64,000 nt of DNA, from the NCBI GenBank assembly GCA_964035575.1, contig OZ037882.1, positions 682,001-746,000 of the forward strand. Reading direction: 5' to 3'. Numbering within the stretch: position 1 is the first letter of the stretch; each line of letters opens with the position of its first letter. The notes beneath the pieces were generated by a model. It saw only the letters and a list, made by a program, of their open reading frames with translations. It was not told the origin of the DNA and made no database searches. Origin of the DNA: Rhynchopus sp. YZ270_cl-10. Taxonomy: Eukaryota > Euglenozoa > Diplonemea > Diplonemida > Diplonemidae. This document shows, one piece after another, positions 56,157-64,000 of this stretch. A program made the translations under genes and the position numbers.

Positions 56157-57647
56157 ATGACCAAGGGAGGAGAAGACTACGCAGGCGGCCTAGGAGGACG
56201 TGGCAAGGGGCGTGGGAAGGGGCATGTCGTTCCTGTCCAGGAGGGCGGAGGAGGGCGGGGGGCGGCGCAGATCCCTCGGGCACCCCAACCACCTCAGGCA
56301 CACGGCCGTGGCAGCTATGGACGGGGGGGAGGGTTCGGGCGTGGGGACGGCGGCGGCGGCGGCAGCTCCTCCCCACACCACGGAGGACGAGGCATCCACG
56401 CCACCCACACTCCAGAACACCATGGGGGACGAGGACATGCCGCCAGTCACCACCACGACGGACGGGGTGGAGGTGGCGGTGGCGGCGGCGGTGGTCGTGC
56501 TCCTCGAGTAATCCATCATGGTGGAGGTGGAGGAGGTGGCGGAGGAGGAGGGAGAAGGAGAAGACGAGGCGGCGGCAGCGGCCGTGTCCAACCCGACGAC
56601 GACGACCGCTCCCTCCCCGACGAAATCCCCACCGACCACATCAAACCCCTCGGTGCATACATCCTTACAACCACCCTACCCAAACTCCCCACCCACGAGC
56701 AATTCCTCCAAAAGCAACGTCTTGCCGACACACTCGAACGCCAGGTCCGCAGTGTCTATCCACACGCTGAGCTCTTTGTGTTCGGATCGTGCGTCACCGG
56801 GTTGGCAGAGAAGTCAAGCGATTTAGATATCTCCTGCGATCTGTACGGGGATGGGCACTATGAAGCCATTCAGGATGGTGAGGTGGAGGTGATTGTACGG
56901 TTGGGGAAGATGTTTGCGAAGACCCGAATGTACAGTGGGTTGGTGAGTATTACCAGAGCGAGGGTGCCTATCGTGCAGAATGACCCGAGAGCGAAGGCGG
57001 ACCACAATAAATTTGATCTCTCCCTTCGTCTGTATGGGGCAGTCAACTCCTACCTTCTCCGCTCCTATCTTGATGATCCGGCAGTCCGTGTGGCCGGTGT
57101 TGTCATTAAGGTTTGGTCGAAATCGGTCGGAATCAACAACTCCCCAAATGGCTATCTCAGCTCGTACGCTATAGCGCAGATGTACATCTACTATTTAATC
57201 AGGACAAAGCGGTTGGCCTGGGTCGATCCTGCAAAATTTATGAAAAAGGGAACAATCCCAACACGCCCGCCTTCCTTCAAACCGGTGAAGCACAGCCCCG
57301 AGATGGAGGTGGAGGTGGGTACCCTTGCGGCAGGGTTTTTTGAGTTTTATGCGTTGGATTTCGATTGGGAGGCGACAGTGGTGAGTATTGCGTGTCCAGA
57401 TGTGGTGACGAAGGAGGAGCTGGGGTGGACCAAGAGCGACGAACGTCCCTTCGAAAGCACAATGAAGTCCATCCAGAAGTACTATCTCGCAGTGCAAGAC
57501 CCCTACGAGCTCCGCGACTCTGTGGGCCTTAACTGTGCGAAAGGGCTAAGGAAAGACAACTATCGTGCGGTGAGAATCGCCTTCAAAGAAGCCTGGTGCA
57601 ACCTCGGTGAAGGTACCCTCAATCTCCGTTCCTTCACCCTCGTCTAA
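56157..57647 (+). CDS. Terminal uridylyltransferase / non-canonical poly(A) polymerase, RGG-rich N-terminus
   Basis: 496 residues. Residues 1-145 are Gly/Arg/His-rich (RGG-like, GGGRGG runs), a likely RNA-binding, disordered tail. The nucleotidyltransferase core follows: LFVFGSCVTGLAEKSSDLD with the GS motif at 210-211 and catalytic Asp222 and Asp224; the third Asp is in FDLSL (Asp287). The central domain and PAP-associated region run 295-460: SYLDDPAVRVAGVVIKVWSK, then NSPNGYLSSYAIAQMYIYYL and DPYELRDSVGLNC. The family adds UMP or AMP to RNA 3' ends. The AEKSSDLD motif and the PAP-associated motif fit TUTases used in kinetoplastid RNA editing and small-RNA tailing, but nucleotide choice cannot be read with certainty. 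No clear mitochondrial presequence. A paralogue starts at 62830. Confidence 0.88.
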   Translation: MTKGGEDYAGGLGGRGKGRGKGHVVPVQEGGGGRGAAQIPRAPQPPQAHGRGSYGRGGGFGRGDGGGGGSSSPHHGGRGIHATHTPEHHGGRGHAASHHHDGRGGGGGGGGGGRAPRVIHHGGGGGGGGGGGRRRRRGGGSGRVQPDDDDRSLPDEIPTDHIKPLGAYILTTTLPKLPTHEQFLQKQRLADTLERQVRSVYPHAELFVFGSCVTGLAEKSSDLDISCDLYGDGHYEAIQDGEVEVIVRLGKMFAKTRMYSGLVSITRARVPIVQNDPRAKADHNKFDLSLRLYGAVNSYLLRSYLDDPAVRVAGVVIKVWSKSVGINNSPNGYLSSYAIAQMYIYYLIRTKRLAWVDPAKFMKKGTIPTRPPSFKPVKHSPEMEVEVGTLAAGFFEFYALDFDWEATVVSIACPDVVTKEELGWTKSDERPFESTMKSIQKYYLAVQDPYELRDSVGLNCAKGLRKDNYRAVRIAFKEAWCNLGEGTLNLRSFTLV

Positions 57648-57828
57648 GAAATACCCTTAGAAATTCAAAAAAAAAGTAAGCCAATCAAAACTTTTTAAAA
57701 AGAGGGTGCGAAGAAAAAATGTAATGCCCACACAAAAAGTAAAATTTTCAGAGTGATTTTTTTTTAAAAAGGTGGCTAAGCACAGAGAGGCTTAGGGTCA
57801 TCTTATAAACTTTTCTTTTTTATTTTTT

Positions 57829-57895
57829 TGATAAATTGTTGGAGTAGTGTAGTTTGCCTCGGTTGTGTTGCCACAGTTGGTGCAAATCTCCACTG
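57829..57895 (-). repeat. Reversed family C copy
   Basis: The only minus-strand copy of family C noticed: GATAAATTGTTGGAGTAGTG, AGTTTGCCTCGG and CCACAGTTGGTGCAAATC. It directly abuts the T-rich tail of a family A hairpin (57770-57813), so its A-run lies on that T-run. Confidence 0.85.
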
Positions 57896-58705
57896 TTTTT
57901 TTTTTTGGTCCACCCCATCGGTGCATCGGTCAGACACCAAGGTAAACAGTACATCTTGGTGTCACATCTTGGGGTCTGGCCCCCGGGTTCTTGGACTACG
58001 GATAACAATCTTTCCGTACGTTATGTACTCTTGTCTGTGCGATAACGAATATGATAAGGTGACTAAGCAACGAGAGTGCTTGGGATCATCTTATAAACTT
58101 TTCTTGTAGTAAGTGGCTGGATAAGGGGTTTGGGGTTGTTTCAGTGATGCATGCTGGGGGGGAGCAAAAGGGCCAAGAACAGATGAACATAGTTGGTATT
58201 TGTGCTGCCCCCCTCTTTTCTTTGTTTTTCCATCCAGATTCCATGTGATACACAATGTGGGGAGGCAGGGAGCCCTCTCAGGGAGAGCAACCCAGATGAA
58301 TAATGTTTTTTGCCTATTTTTTTTGAACGTCCTCTGTGTATGCTTTCTCTTTCTTTGAACGGAAAGTATATGAAAAAAAAAAGATTTTTTTTTTTGGCGA
58401 CCGGTATGAGAGACTTACCGTTCATATTTCAACGTATATTTCAAGGTGACTAAGCACAGAGAGGCTTAGGTCCATCTTATAAACTTTTCTTTTTTTTCCC
58501 TTTTCTTTTCCACTGTAGCCTACTATGTAGGAGGGAGTCTCAGAGAGACTGGCAGTTCTTTTCGGCAGCCCCCTCCACCCTGGGTACTGCCTCTATTTGC
58601 TTTGTGTTTGGCAAACCATTGTGATCCAAAAGGTGCACTACGCACCGGAGAGACTTACATTCATCTTCGGAACTTTTTCATTTATTTATGAATTAATTTA
58701 TTTAG

Positions 58706-58948
58706 TCAGACGTAAACCATAAAAAGTGGTTGTAGTATTGCATAGTGGGGGGTCCACCCCCACGGTGCACCGGTCAATGTACCAAAGGTACACCGCGAGA
58801 GGGCTTTTGTATTTCAAGTCAAATTTTTTGAATTCAGATGTAAACCACGAAATGGATTGTAGGACTGCAAAGGGGTGTCCACCCCCCACGGTACAGCCGG
58901 TCATACCAAAGGTACACTGTTCACGAGAGGGGCTTTGTATTTCAAGTC
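58706..58948 (+). repeat. Tandem pair of family J repeats
   Basis: Two ~115-base units, one at 58706-58826 and one at 58834-58948, differ by scattered changes in the central GGTCCACC...GGT block (CACCGGTCAATGTACC against CAGCCGGTCATACC). The second unit is closer to the 33.3-kb copy than to its neighbour, so this is not a simple recent tandem duplication. Confidence 0.75.
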
Positions 58949-59576
58949 AACTTTGATTGGTGCTCCAGAAGGGAGAAGGGAGGGAGGGGACAGATGTCCC
59001 TTTGCATGTTCGTGTTGATCCCTACCTATGCTTTCAGTGTATTGAATGAATATTGTTGAAATGCCTTTTGGGGACACATAAACGTTTTGTTCTAATCAGA
59101 TGACGAAGCAAAAACGAGAGGCTTTGGGTCATCTTTAAACGTTTCTTTTAAAGATAAAGATAAAGCAAGGGTACTTCTTTAGCACCCTCTGTACCTTCTT
59201 TTCATTAGAAAAAGAATGTATATGAAACAACGTTTCTTTTGTTGAATTGTAACCAAAAAAAAGCTCTGTGCAAAATAATCGCGTTTTCACCCAAAAAAAA
59301 TAGCCTTAACCCTCATTTGACATAAAACAGTAAAACAGTGGCAAGTGTTTTAAAAAAATAGCCCTCCCTGCACCTCCCCTGCCATTTTTTTTTATACGTT
59401 TGTCAACGTTGTACTGTGACATATTCCTTTTTGCGGAGGGCAATCTGCTTTCATAATATTATGATATACTCGAAATGGACAACCAAATTAGTATTGTAGT
59501 ATTGGTACCCCAGAAATCCAAAAAAAACGAAGTACGCGAGAACTTTTTACGCACTAAGTACGCAAGTAAAAAAACG

Positions 59577-59686
59577 AAGTACGCAGTACGCAGTACGCAG
59601 TACGCAGTACGCAGTACGCAGTACGCAGTACGCAGTACGCAGTACGCAGTACGCAGTACGCAGTACGCAGTACGCAGTACGCAGTA
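59577..59686. repeat. (CGCAGTA)n heptamer array, about 15 copies
   Basis: On the other strand the unit reads TACTGCG, one base different from the TACTGTG array at 42.9 kb. Flanks (CCAGAAATCCAAAAAAAACG before, TGGTCAGGAGCACCAA after) recur at 21020-21175, where only scattered TACGCA/AGTACGC units are present. Confidence 0.95.
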
Positions 59687-59810
59687 TGGGGTGGTCAGGA
59701 GCACCAAGTATATTTTTTTTTTGTGACTTCGAGCAATGCTTAGCTCTGTCGTGAGGATGTGCTCGCTGCACGACAACACAATAACGGAGATACAGAAGAA
59801 AGTACAAAAT

Positions 59811-59850
59811 GCACCTCCCCTCCTCCTTCTCAACACTTACCCCACAACAG
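59811..59850 (+). promoter_or_regulatory. Probable trans-splice acceptor deciding the LRR gene start
   Basis: CCTCCCCTCCTCCTTCTCAA, then CACTTACCCCACAACAG (AG at 59849-59850), is a classic pyrimidine tract plus acceptor. The in-frame ATG at 59809 lies upstream of it, so the mature mRNA would start after it and use the ATG at 59872. Confidence 0.5.
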
Positions 59851-59871
59851 AGCAACACTTCACTCGAAACA

Positions 59872-61710
59872 ATGGAACTGTGTGTGCAGGGATATGATGA
59901 AAACAAATTCATGATTGAAGTGGGTGAGAACGACACAACGGAGACGATGCGGCAGAAGGTGGCGTCTGCAACAGGGTTGTGCGAAGACAGCTTCCGCATG
60001 GGCTTCGGAGGGAAGGAGGAAGGAGAGGATATCACAGAACTGAGTGCTGGAGACACAGTCGTGTTGACGAAAACGGCGAAGTACCAATCTGTTGAGGCAC
60101 TTCGTGCCTTGGGTGAGACAGACATTTCCGAAGCGAAGTTGCGGACTGTGAAGGATCCTGAGGTGGCTTCTCTGCTTCTTCAGGCGGAGGTTGCGACTGT
60201 TATTCCGAACTACTTCTTGGCGCAAGCATCGTTTACGAGACTTGATCTCTCTGCTGTGTCTGGTGTGACGCGAATTAAGCAGCGCTTCCTCTACGGGTGT
60301 GGGTCGGTGGAAACCGTTGACTTGTCAGGATTGCGCAACGTTACGCACATTGAGGATGATTTTCTCTCTTACTGCCCATCGTTGACAAGCCTTGACGTGT
60401 CAGGGTTCACCGGTGTGACGGTGATATGGAAGAGGTTCCTCCAAGATAGTGGCGTCACAAATCTTGACTTATCCGAGATGACGAGTGTGACGAGAGTTGA
60501 TGAATACTTTATTGCCTACTGCAAGTCGTTGAAAAGGATTGACATCTCAGGATTGCGCAGAATCACGCACCTCGCGAACCACTTCCTCCGGAGCTGCACC
60601 TCGTTGGCAACCATTGATTTGTCAGCTTTTTGCAGTGTCACGAAGATCGGCTCCGAGTTTCTCTCCGGCTGCGGGTCGTTGACCACCATCAACTTTTCAG
60701 GGATGACGAATGTGACGGAAATTGGTAGCGACTTTTGTACGTCCTGCACCTCGTTGGAAACGATTGACTTGACAGCACTGCACAGGGTTGTGAAGGTGGG
60801 GTACCACTTTCTTTCGAGGTGCACCTCGCTGGGAAGTATCGACCTTTCAGCTTTTGGCGATGTCGCAGACATTGAGTCAGAGTTTCTTCACGGGTGCACA
60901 TCATTGAAAACAGTCGATTTATCAGTGTTGCGCAGCATCACACACATTAAGCAAAACTGGATGCTACAGTGCTCTGCGTTGACCACAGCAGACTTATCAG
61001 GAATGAGCAACGTTACGAAGATTGATAATCGTTTCTTGCGAGAGTGCTCAGCCTTGACCACGCTGGACATTTCAGGTTTTGGCAAGGACACACATATCCA
61101 GGACGACTTCCTGCTCCCCTACAACGCACTCACAACAGTCGTCTTGCCAGGCAACATCGACATTGACGAGATGTTGTCTCTCCCGAATGGAGACCCTAGA
61201 ATGAGCACCTACAAGGAGGCCTTCTATGTACGTGTGCGTGAGATTTACGCAAGGTTTACGGAACAGTTCAAAGATGTGCAGATAGAAGCTTTTGAGGCAG
61301 TACGAACAGACGTGTCTGGAGATGCAAGACAATGTATTGCATTGAAAGCAGGACAAGAGAGAAGGTTTGATGCAGTAGGAGTACAAACAGGAGGATTCGG
61401 AGGGTTTGGAGCTGGACAAATAGCAGGATTTGGAGGGTTTGGTGCAGGACAAACAGGAGGATTTGGGTTTGGGGCAGGACAAACAGGAGCAGGAGGATTT
61501 GGAGGGTTTGGGGCAGCACAAACAGGAGCAGGACAAGCAGGAGGATTTGGGTTTGGGGCAGGACAAACAGGGGCAGGACAAGCAGGAGGATTTGGAGGGT
61601 TTGGGGCAGGACAAACAGAGCGGACGAAAAGGAGGAGGCTTGGTGCGGGACAAACAGGAGATTTGCCAACAAGAGCGTTTGGAGGGTTTGGGCAGGACAA
61701 ACAGGAGTAG
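59872..61710 (+). CDS. Ubiquitin-like, leucine-rich-repeat and FG-repeat protein
   Basis: 612 residues from the ATG at 59872. Residues 1-68 resemble a ubiquitin-like fold ([20 protein letters not shown], then [14 protein letters not shown]). About twelve 24-residue BspA-type leucine-rich repeats follow at ~124-412 (LDLS.L..VT.I...FL..C.SL), like those in bodonid and trypanosomatid LRR families; by analogy they bind proteins. Residues ~503-612 are [16 protein letters not shown] repeats, reminiscent of nucleoporin FG tails. Near the end the repeat word TTTGGGGCAGGA appears as TTTGGGCAGGA; the missing G shifts the frame and gives GQDKQE and a stop at 61708-61710. Without that change the FG-like pattern would run on ([14 protein letters not shown]). 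This may be a real variant or a homopolymer sequencing error. Function unknown; a role in ubiquitin pathways or the nuclear pore is speculation. Confidence 0.8.
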   Translation: MELCVQGYDENKFMIEVGENDTTETMRQKVASATGLCEDSFRMGFGGKEEGEDITELSAGDTVVLTKTAKYQSVEALRALGETDISEAKLRTVKDPEVASLLLQAEVATVIPNYFLAQASFTRLDLSAVSGVTRIKQRFLYGCGSVETVDLSGLRNVTHIEDDFLSYCPSLTSLDVSGFTGVTVIWKRFLQDSGVTNLDLSEMTSVTRVDEYFIAYCKSLKRIDISGLRRITHLANHFLRSCTSLATIDLSAFCSVTKIGSEFLSGCGSLTTINFSGMTNVTEIGSDFCTSCTSLETIDLTALHRVVKVGYHFLSRCTSLGSIDLSAFGDVADIESEFLHGCTSLKTVDLSVLRSITHIKQNWMLQCSALTTADLSGMSNVTKIDNRFLRECSALTTLDISGFGKDTHIQDDFLLPYNALTTVVLPGNIDIDEMLSLPNGDPRMSTYKEAFYVRVREIYARFTEQFKDVQIEAFEAVRTDVSGDARQCIALKAGQERRFDAVGVQTGGFGGFGAGQIAGFGGFGAGQTGGFGFGAGQTGAGGFGGFGAAQTGAGQAGGFGFGAGQTGAGQAGGFGGFGAGQTERTKRRRLGAGQTGDLPTRAFGGFGQDKQE

Positions 61711-62829
61711 GGAAGGCAGGAACATTTGGAGGGTTTGGTGACTTGTGTGAAGAACACTTCGGTGCAAATATCGATCTTCATTGCACAATAATTGTTCAGC
61801 CTTTTCGATCGATTTTGTTTATTTCCTTCATGGGGTAGCACGTTGAGTAGGTTGTGGTGTACATTTTAACAACGTATGAAGTGGATACCATTGAAGAATC
61901 AACGATGTGGTCCAGGATATGGGTGGTTCGTGATTCCACAGAATCGACACCTTTGGTGTGTCTCAACCAAAACTAAAAATAATTAAAAAAGAGAGAGTTT
62001 TTGAAGTACAGAAAAAGCAATGACTCGATAGTGAATGTTTTGTGAAGGCTTTGTGGATTTATAAAAGAAAGCCCCCCCAAATCACCCCATTTTACATCAA
62101 AGCCTTCTCGAGAAGTGGCGCCCGTATTTCGTCCACAATGAGGCTTGTCCAATGCCCCTCACCAAACACCCACAACAACACTCATGACACAAGAACGGCC
62201 GGCTGGTGTGGGTGGACGGGAAACAGGTCCTTGCGGGTGAATGTCTGGTGCACAAGATGCACGGCACGACTGAGGACACCACCACGGACGTGTTTGCCAG
62301 CATCCCGGTGTACATGGAGTACCGTGACCACTGCCTTGTGCTCACCTCCTCTGCCTCTGCTGCCCTGCACACCCCACACACCCTGCCACTGCCACTGCCG
62401 CTGTGCCACCGTGTTGCCGATGGCGGGTGTCCCATGCTTGCTGCATGTCGCAGTTGCACGAAGAGGTGGGCCTGTACGTGGCGGGGGCGACGCTGACACC
62501 GCTGTGCCTGTGGGTGTCGAGCGCAGGTGGGGATGGGGTGCCAACGGCTTTTTGCGTTGATAAAATACCTCCCCTCCCTCTGGATGGGGCAATTGTGTTC
62601 CTTTACAACCTCCCTCACCTCCACAGGTCTTTTTTTTGTTTTGTTTTCGTTGTTTTTTTTTCTTTTCTTTTTTGTGTTTTGTTTTTTTTTTTTTTGAATA
62701 ATTGATACCGTGTAGACACCCCCCTTTTTTTTTTTCTTTCGTGTGAGCTCTCCACGCAGCCGTTCCTCGCCTTTCGTGGATACCACTGCTTTGTTTCTTT
62801 TTTGTTTTTTTGTTTTTGTGAAGCAAACT
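61711..62829. other. Intergenic region with a decayed coding stretch
   Basis: The first 390 bases are A/T-rich 3' flank with nothing recognised. The GC-rich stretch 62105-62620 looks like former or spliced coding sequence (separate entry). It is followed by 200 bases of T-run DNA up to the start of the second uridylyltransferase. Confidence 0.5.
62105..62620 (+). pseudogene. Possible decayed or spliced protein-coding segment
   Basis: GC-rich, with protein-like stretches in the + strand: LEKWRPYFVHNEACPMPLTK, a TGA at 62185-62187 in the same frame, then VWVDGKQVLAGECLVHKMHG and VFASIPVYMEYRDHCLVLTS. After about 62400 the best stretch is in another frame (EEVGLYVAGATLTPLCLWVS, then DGAIVFLYNLPHLH). 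Either introns remove the breaks or the gene is decaying. No family recognised. Its position just upstream of the second uridylyltransferase leaves open that it is part of that gene's 5' end. Confidence 0.35.
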
Positions 62830-64000
62830 ATGCGCAGGAGGGGCCCACCCGGCAGGAACAATGGTGGGCCTGGAATCAGGGCCAGACAGCAGCCTGTCGA
62901 GGCTTTCATGGCCCCTTTGCGCATTCCTGACAGACGTGGCACACCTCCCCTGAAACAAGGCCTACGCATCCATGGAGCCTTGGTGCACAAAAGCCGCGAC
63001 GGTACATTGTACCTTGTGGGAGATAAACGCAATTTGGTTCGTCTGCATGGCGATTGTCATATGTTCCACCGCTCGGGTATCGAACTGTATATGGACGAAG
63101 GGGAGCCCTGCGGGGTCGACCGGCTCGGGAGAGGGAATGGGAGAGTCACAGTCGCGCTGATCTCCGAAGAAGGGGGCGCAATCCACGCTGTGAAGAGAGA
63201 GGCGAGGGATTGCGGGGTCGATGTGATTGCAACGTTTTTTCGGAATTCCGACAACAAAGCTGTGGTAAAGGGTACACGAGACGAAGTTGCCGAACTCTTT
63301 ACACGCGCTGCGCTGTCTTTCCCTATTTATGTTTTCGACGTCCACGCAGCACCAACCGACACAACACGACCTGAAATGAAAGAAGAAAGCCAGGCAATAG
63401 ACGCACGCAGCCAAAACAGCTGTACACACACCGCAGAGCTGGGCGCCTATGTAGTAAGAACGTTTCAACCGAACCTTCTCACGGCACAACTCTCCTATGA
63501 AAAAGAATGCCAAACACAGCAATTACAACGAGAACTCCGTGACAAAAACTACCCACGCGCAAAATTGTATATGTTCGGATCATCAGTAACAGGATTGGCA
63601 GAAGCCAGCTCGGACCTCGATTTAGCCTACGATCTTCACGGCCAAGGCAGCTACAACAAAGTGTTAGGCGAGAGGGAGGAATCGAAAATGGTGGTAAACA
63701 TGGAGTATACCCTGCGCAAACTAAAGACCTACACTGGGCTTAAGGCCATCCCGCGGGCAAGGGTGCCTATCGTAAAGAACGACCCAGAACCCGGCGCCTC
63801 AGATGTCCCCTTTGACATTTCCCTTCGCCTCTTTGGGGTGCTCAACTCCTATCTTCTCCGCTCCTATTTGGATGACCCTGCCGTCCGTCTTGCCGGTGTT
63901 GCGATCAAATCATGGTCGAAATCATCGAAGGTTAACGACCCCAGAAACGGCTTTCTTAGTTCCTATTCATTTTCGTTGATGTATATTTATTATTTGCATC
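62830..64000 (+). CDS. Second terminal uridylyltransferase-like protein, 3' end outside window
   Basis: Open from the ATG at 62830 to the window edge (390 codons). It starts with a basic, Gly-rich MRRRGPPGRNNGGPG segment. Next comes a ~170-residue domain I do not recognise, beta-strand-like (LRIHGALVHKSRDGTLYLVG, then RLHGDCHMFHRSGIELYMDE and VTVALISEEGGAIHAVKREA). The transferase core is at ~245-390: LYMFGSSVTGLAEASSDLDL (GS at 250-251, Asp262, Asp264), FDISL with the third Asp at 329, SYLDDPAVRLAGVAIKSWSK and NGFLSSYSFSLMYIYYL. It is clearly a paralogue of the 56157 gene (shared LNSYLLRSYLDDPAVR), but has an N-terminal extension of a different kind. All three catalytic Asp are present, so it is probably active. 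The PAP-associated end lies beyond the window. Confidence 0.88.
   Translation, partial: MRRRGPPGRNNGGPGIRARQQPVEAFMAPLRIPDRRGTPPLKQGLRIHGALVHKSRDGTLYLVGDKRNLVRLHGDCHMFHRSGIELYMDEGEPCGVDRLGRGNGRVTVALISEEGGAIHAVKREARDCGVDVIATFFRNSDNKAVVKGTRDEVAELFTRAALSFPIYVFDVHAAPTDTTRPEMKEESQAIDARSQNSCTHTAELGAYVVRTFQPNLLTAQLSYEKECQTQQLQRELRDKNYPRAKLYMFGSSVTGLAEASSDLDLAYDLHGQGSYNKVLGEREESKMVVNMEYTLRKLKTYTGLKAIPRARVPIVKNDPEPGASDVPFDISLRLFGVLNSYLLRSYLDDPAVRLAGVAIKSWSKSSKVNDPRNGFLSSYSFSLMYIYYLH

Larger units (their letters stand above)
57648..59871. other. Intergenic region dense in mini-repeats
   Basis: Family A at 57770, 58056, 58444 and 59099; one reversed family C copy at 57829-57895; two family J copies in tandem (58706-58826, 58834-58948); family E at 59166; then the TACTGCG heptamer array (59577-59686). 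No gene. Confidence 0.65.

Noticed and set aside
57829-57895. Spliced-leader RNA gene or snoRNA as the identity of families A to D
   Set aside because: No Sm-like site, box C/D or H/ACA-AGA signature could be placed consistently, and the copies diverge too much from one another.
61072-61841. Pro/Cys-rich minus-strand ORFs opposite the LRR gene tail
   Set aside because: Mirror of the GGFGAGQ-coding repeats; no independent evidence.

Overview
Host. The window looks like nuclear DNA of a eukaryote, most likely a euglenozoan (kinetoplastid/diplonemid/euglenid group). Every convincing gene is on the + strand. Genes are preceded by long pyrimidine tracts, some followed by an AG acceptor close before the ATG, as expected for spliced-leader trans-splicing. 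The gene content also fits: two terminal-uridylyltransferase-type nucleotidyltransferases, a Pho80/CYC2-like cyclin, a BspA-type leucine-rich-repeat protein and a giant E/A/R-repeat coiled-coil protein. Clean GT-AG introns (CAG|GTATG donors, CACAG acceptors) in the first gene argue against a trypanosomatid and for a free-living relative such as a diplonemid. That placement is inference; no spliced-leader gene or diagnostic marker was found.

Layout. 1-4.8 kb: 3' part of a multi-exon coiled-coil gene. 6.5-7.5 kb: cyclin gene. 7.5-54 kb: a gene-poor stretch of homopolymer-rich DNA holding DNA transposons (terminal-inverted-repeat elements at 12.4-15.6 and 17.9-20.3 kb, four hAT-type elements with readable 8-bp target duplications, one Mutator-type miniature element with a 9-bp duplication), a scrambled LSU rRNA fragment at 20.5-20.8 kb, a small unknown ORF at 28.5-29.0 kb and a 525-bp heptamer array. 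54-64 kb: gene-rich end with a retropepsin-domain ORF, uridylyltransferase 1, the UBL-LRR-FG protein, a decayed coding stretch and the 5' part of uridylyltransferase 2.

Most striking. The gaps between genes are filled by at least a dozen families of short (about 40-120 bp) repeats. Several fold into hairpins and most are joined to an A- or T-run. Nearly every copy I found reads in the same direction as the genes (one reversed copy each in the two largest families). This co-orientation suggests that they matter, or are generated, at the RNA level of a one-way transcription unit. I know of no described family that matches them, but no database search was possible and all repeat calls were made by eye.
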